DNA of 10,000 nt, from assembly GCA_020216745.1 (NCBI GenBank), contig JAIWNQ010000146.1, positions 1 through 10,000 of the forward strand. Direction: 5' to 3'. Under the pieces are notes generated by a model, which ran no database searches, was not told the origin of the DNA, and worked only from the letters and a program-made list of their open reading frames with translations. The stretch is from Candidatus Hydrogenedens sp. (lineage in GTDB: Bacteria > Hydrogenedentota > Hydrogenedentia > Hydrogenedentales > Hydrogenedentaceae). Below, piece after piece: positions 7,193-10,000 of the stretch (position 1 is its first letter; every line of letters starts with the position of its first letter). The translations under genes were made by a program, and so were the position numbers.

Positions 7193-8350
7193 ATGGATTT
7201 AAATAGATACATAGAACAGCACCGCTTCAAAGAAAGTATATATGTCACACGTCCAATTATGCCATCTTTTGACCAATATCAACAGTATCTTTCTTCAATT
7301 TGGAATTCATTATGGTTAACAAATGAAGCGTATTGGCATCAAAAATTTACAGAAGCATTAAAACAATACCTTAATGTTAAAGAATTAGTGCTTTTTTGTA
7401 ATGGGACAATTGCTCTCCTTATTGCATTAAAAATTTTAAACATCGAGGAGGGTGAAGTTATCACTACTCCCTTTACCTTTCCTGCGACACCGCATGTTAT
7501 ATGCTGGAATGGCTTAAAGCCTGTATTTTGTGACATTCAAAAAGACACCTACGGATTAGACCCAAAACAGGTCGAGGAAGCAATAACACCACGTACCAAA
7601 GCCATCTTGCCTGTCCATGTTTATGGGATTCCATGTGATGTTGATGCTTATGAAACCATTTCCAGAAAGTATTCCATCCCTATCATTTATGATTCTGCAC
7701 ATACATTCGGATGCCGTTTTCGTGGAAGGGCACTATGTGATTACGGAGATATTTCTGTATTAAGCTTCCATGCAACTAAATTATTTTCTACCGCCGAAGG
7801 AGGTGCCTTAATTTGTCATAATCCAGAGCAAGCCAGATTAGCATATTTTATGAAAAACTTCGGTATTGCTGATGAGGAAACAATAATCGGTGTCGGCATA
7901 AATGGCAAAATGTCAGAACTATCCGCTTCCTTTGGTTTAGCATTATTACCAATGGTAGATAACGAAATAAAGAGGAGGAACGAGTTATATAATTTATACT
8001 GCAAAAGATTAAAGAATTGTTCAGGAATTAAACTTGTGTCCATACCAAAGGGATGCGAATGGAACTATGCCTATTTCCCAATAGAGATAGATAAAGAACA
8101 GTATGGATTAACAAGGGACGAATTGTATCAACGGCTACGGAGTTGCAACATTATTGTTCGTAAGTATTTCTATCCCTTATGCAATAAAATTCCATATTAC
8201 ATAACACATAGCCAAATACCAACACATCCGACACCCATAGCTGAAGAAATATCTCAACGAATATTATGTCTTCCCATGTATGGCAGTCTAAATCCTGAAA
8301 TTGTTTTACAAATATGCGAGCTAATTCAAACATTCCCAACATGGAAATGA
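7193..8350 (+). CDS. DegT/DnrJ/EryC1/StrS (VioA-like) PLP-dependent sugar aminotransferase
   Basis: These enzymes transfer an amino group, normally from glutamate, to a keto-sugar nucleotide in the cytoplasm, making amino sugars for O-antigen, capsule, glycoprotein or secondary-metabolite assembly. The 385-residue protein shows the N-terminal pattern VTRPIMPS...WLTN (18-44), the phosphate-binding NGT at 70-72, TTPFTFPATPH (91-101), YDSAHTFG with the PLP-ring aspartate Asp167, and SFHATKLFSTAEGGALI, where Lys196 is the expected Schiff-base lysine. The SFHATK...EGG form and the start motif resemble VioA/FdtB/QdtB-type enzymes acting on dTDP-4- or 3-keto-6-deoxyhexoses. This is my recollection of the family, not a search result, so the sugar substrate is unproven. 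The start has AAGG at 7182-7185. It is the first gene of a packed forward operon and shares four bases (ATGA) with the next. Confidence 0.92.
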   Translation: MDLNRYIEQHRFKESIYVTRPIMPSFDQYQQYLSSIWNSLWLTNEAYWHQKFTEALKQYLNVKELVLFCNGTIALLIALKILNIEEGEVITTPFTFPATPHVICWNGLKPVFCDIQKDTYGLDPKQVEEAITPRTKAILPVHVYGIPCDVDAYETISRKYSIPIIYDSAHTFGCRFRGRALCDYGDISVLSFHATKLFSTAEGGALICHNPEQARLAYFMKNFGIADEETIIGVGINGKMSELSASFGLALLPMVDNEIKRRNELYNLYCKRLKNCSGIKLVSIPKGCEWNYAYFPIEIDKEQYGLTRDELYQRLRSCNIIVRKYFYPLCNKIPYYITHSQIPTHPTPIAEEISQRILCLPMYGSLNPEIVLQICELIQTFPTWK

Positions 8351-9696
8351 ATATGAGCAAAAAATGTTTTCGGGATTTAAATATCCCTATCCGTGTTTTG
8401 GTTTTTCCAGGAGGTACAGAAATCGGTTTAGAAATATTCCGCTCTTTAGCCTATTCACGCCATATCAAATTATATGGAGCAACAAGCCTTGACTGCGACG
8501 CTGGCTACATTATGTTCCAAAATTACACCACAAACGTACCATTTGTTCACCATCCTGATTTTATCAATGCTTTCAATTCCCTATTGAAAAAGAATGATAT
8601 CGAATTTATTTTTCCAGCACATGACACAGTAGGTTTGTATCTTTCAGAAAACAGAGACAAATTGCCCTCTAAAGTCCTTATATCTCCTTATGATACTTGT
8701 GTTATTTGCCGAGACAAATTAAAAACATACCAATATTTTAAAGATTACATACCTACTCCACACGTTTATGAAAATCCTCATGATGTAAGCCATTTCCCTG
8801 TATTTCTCAAACCACGAGTCGGAGAAGGTTCAAGAGGAGTATATAAAGTAAATACAATGAAAGAATTAGAAGGGCTTCTTGAAACCAGAAACGACTTACT
8901 TATATTAGAATATTTGTCTGGTATAGAGTATACAGTTGATTGCTTTACCAACTCTGAAGGAACCTTGATTTTTGTCGGGGCAAGAGAACGAAAACGTGTA
9001 GCAAATGGCATCAGCGTAGATACGCAGATTATCGATAAAACAGAATTTATACCCTTTGCAGAATGTATTCATTCACACCTAAAATTTCGAGGAGCATGGT
9101 TCTTCCAGATGAAACGGAATAACGACGGACAATTAGTGCTTCTCGAAATTGCCCCACGTGTAAGTGGAGGTATGGGACTTTTCCGAAACCGTGGAGTAAA
9201 CCTTCCCTTATTAACTGTCTACGATGCTCTCGGTTTGCCCCTGAATATTTCCGAGCAATCGTTCCCAAATAGAATGTTACGTTGTCTGTCTAATCATTTT
9301 GTCAATTCACTTCATGAAAACAATATTCAATCAGATTATAAGATAAAATATGAACATGTTTACATCGATTTTGATGACACACTTTTCATAAAAGGGAAAC
9401 TAAACTCTTTTATTTTTATGTTTTTAATACAATGTAAGGGGAACCACATTCCAGTTACTTTACTAACCAGACATAAAGAAAATATTTTACCTTTGTTAAA
9501 ACAATATGGAATTGAAAACATATTCACACGTATCATTATATTATCTGAGAAAGATAAAAAATCAGATTATATTACAGAAGATAATTCCATATTTATCGAC
9601 GATTCATATAGCGAACGACAGGAAGTCTCCAAGGTTAAAACCATACCTGTATTTGGTGTAGATATGATAGAAACATTGATTGATTGGAGCATGTAA
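8347..9696 (+). CDS. ATP-grasp ligase fused to a C-terminal HAD-like phosphatase domain
   Basis: The 449-residue two-domain protein is cytoplasmic. Residues 13-115 form a Rossmann-like pre-ATP-grasp domain (VLVFPGGTEIGLEIFRSL; PAHDTVGLYLS). The ATP-grasp fold covers about 120-310: Lys155 in FLKPR, the flexible loop GEGSRG (159-164), ILEYLSGIEYTVD (186-198) and the metal-binding LLEIAPRVSGG with Glu267, where alanine (269) replaces the more common asparagine. Residues about 335-449 are a HAD domain: motif I DFDDT (Asp341, Asp343, Thr345), motif II Thr374 in LLTRH, motif III Lys in EKDKKS (401-406) and motif IV FIDDS (Asp418, Asp419). ATP-grasp enzymes join a carboxylate to an amine or similar group through an acyl-phosphate. 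The HAD domain looks catalytically complete. Start 8347 gives a classic ATGA overlap with the upstream stop; ATG 8353 is an alternative, and 8314 is too deep in the upstream gene. The substrate is unknown; a role in modifying the amino sugar made next door is inferred. Confidence 0.85.
   Translation: MNMSKKCFRDLNIPIRVLVFPGGTEIGLEIFRSLAYSRHIKLYGATSLDCDAGYIMFQNYTTNVPFVHHPDFINAFNSLLKKNDIEFIFPAHDTVGLYLSENRDKLPSKVLISPYDTCVICRDKLKTYQYFKDYIPTPHVYENPHDVSHFPVFLKPRVGEGSRGVYKVNTMKELEGLLETRNDLLILEYLSGIEYTVDCFTNSEGTLIFVGARERKRVANGISVDTQIIDKTEFIPFAECIHSHLKFRGAWFFQMKRNNDGQLVLLEIAPRVSGGMGLFRNRGVNLPLLTVYDALGLPLNISEQSFPNRMLRCLSNHFVNSLHENNIQSDYKIKYEHVYIDFDDTLFIKGKLNSFIFMFLIQCKGNHIPVTLLTRHKENILPLLKQYGIENIFTRIIILSEKDKKSDYITEDNSIFIDDSYSERQEVSKVKTIPVFGVDMIETLIDWSM
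9686..9689 (+). promoter_or_regulatory. Ribosome binding site of the methyltransferase, inside the preceding gene
   Basis: GGAG lies seven bases before ATG 9697, within the last codons of the ATP-grasp-HAD gene. The upstream TAA (9694-9696) directly abuts the ATG, so the genes are likely translationally coupled. This supports the start of the partial gene. Confidence 0.55.
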
Positions 9697-10000
9697 ATGG
9701 ATGAATATAAATTTATTGAACACGTAGGAAAAACCTATACAAAAGGTTCTCATCAGGATAAAGTCATACGTGAACTTATTGTGCGGACATTCAAACCATA
9801 CTTAAATCCGGAAATGACGTGCCTTCAATTAGGCTACGCCGAAGGTGTAGATACACAGATATTAGCACCATTATTATTTCAATTAGATGTTGCTGAGGCA
9901 AATAAAGAATTTATAAACAACGGTTTACAACACAATTTGAAAAATGTTCGTTTTATACACACCCTTTTTGAGGATTTAAGCCCTGAAAAAACAGGGAAAC
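9697..10000 (+). CDS. Class I SAM-dependent methyltransferase (N-terminal part, runs off the window)
   Basis: The frame begins at ATG 9697 and stays open to the window end, giving 101 residues and an incomplete codon. After an N-terminal cap (MDEYKFIEHVGKTYTKGSH) comes a pattern typical of the SAM-binding Rossmann fold. CLQLGYAEGVDTQIL (residues 43-57) matches motif I (hydrophobic strand followed by a Gly-rich turn, here G-Y-A-E-G). LDVAEANKEFIN (63-74) fits motif II with the second-strand acidic residue, and VRFIHTLFEDL (84-94) looks like the next strand and the pre-motif III acidic loop. The catalytic and acceptor-binding half is beyond the window, so it cannot be told whether the target is a sugar, lipid, amino acid or protein. 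It sits immediately after the ATP-grasp-HAD gene in the same operon, which favours a sugar- or small-molecule-modifying role. Confidence 0.7.
   Translation, partial: MDEYKFIEHVGKTYTKGSHQDKVIRELIVRTFKPYLNPEMTCLQLGYAEGVDTQILAPLLFQLDVAEANKEFINNGLQHNLKNVRFIHTLFEDLSPEKTGK

Noticed and set aside
6628..7206. A 192-codon forward open frame crossing the divergent intergenic region
   Set aside because: It is antisense to the SGNH hydrolase, whose motifs are unmistakable; its translation has no recognisable domain and it runs into the aminotransferase start.
8314..8346. The longer start (ATG 8314) for the ATP-grasp-HAD gene
   Set aside because: It would overlap the aminotransferase by 37 bases and add residues with no domain content. 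ATG 8347 gives the usual ATGA overlap, and GGA near 8343 can serve the slightly later ATG 8353.

Overview
This is an AT-rich (by eye 35-40% GC), gene-dense stretch of a diderm (Gram-negative type) bacterial chromosome. The evidence is a LolA-like periplasmic protein with a signal peptide and an adjacent pair of LptF/LptG-type lipopolysaccharide-exporter permeases, which only make sense in a cell with an outer membrane. I cannot name the organism. Nothing looks phage-, plasmid- or transposon-derived, and I see no RNA gene, CRISPR array or insertion sequence.

Layout. Positions 1-49 may hold the last codons of an upstream gene. At 72-830 is a secreted LolA-like protein. A 220-bp gap with an extended -10 promoter leads to 1051-2583, a YifB/ComM-family AAA+ ATPase. 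Convergent with it is mutY (3685-2612), a complete adenine glycosylase whose catalytic and iron-sulfur residues fall at the same residue numbers as in E. coli. Divergent from mutY is lptF (3808-4932), which overlaps lptG (4929-6017) by four bases. Convergent with lptG is a membrane-anchored SGNH/GDSL hydrolase (7100-6030). Divergent from that, across a short AT-rich intergenic region, starts a tightly packed forward operon: a DegT/VioA-type sugar aminotransferase (7193-8350), an ATP-grasp ligase fused to a HAD phosphatase-like domain (8347-9696), and the first 101 codons of a class I SAM-dependent methyltransferase (9697 to the window end).

How the genes fit together. The left part mixes housekeeping DNA maintenance (YifB, MutY) with envelope biogenesis (LolA-like, LptF, LptG). 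The right part looks like the start of a surface-glycan or sugar-nucleotide decoration cluster. The inferred order is that the aminotransferase makes an amino sugar, the ATP-grasp domain joins a carboxylate to an amine (perhaps that sugar), the HAD domain removes or handles a phosphate, and the methyltransferase adds a methyl group. The substrates cannot be read from the sequence, and the cluster continues past base 10000. The ATP-grasp-HAD fusion and its setting are the most interesting part of the window. The rest is ordinary, well-conserved bacterial gene content.
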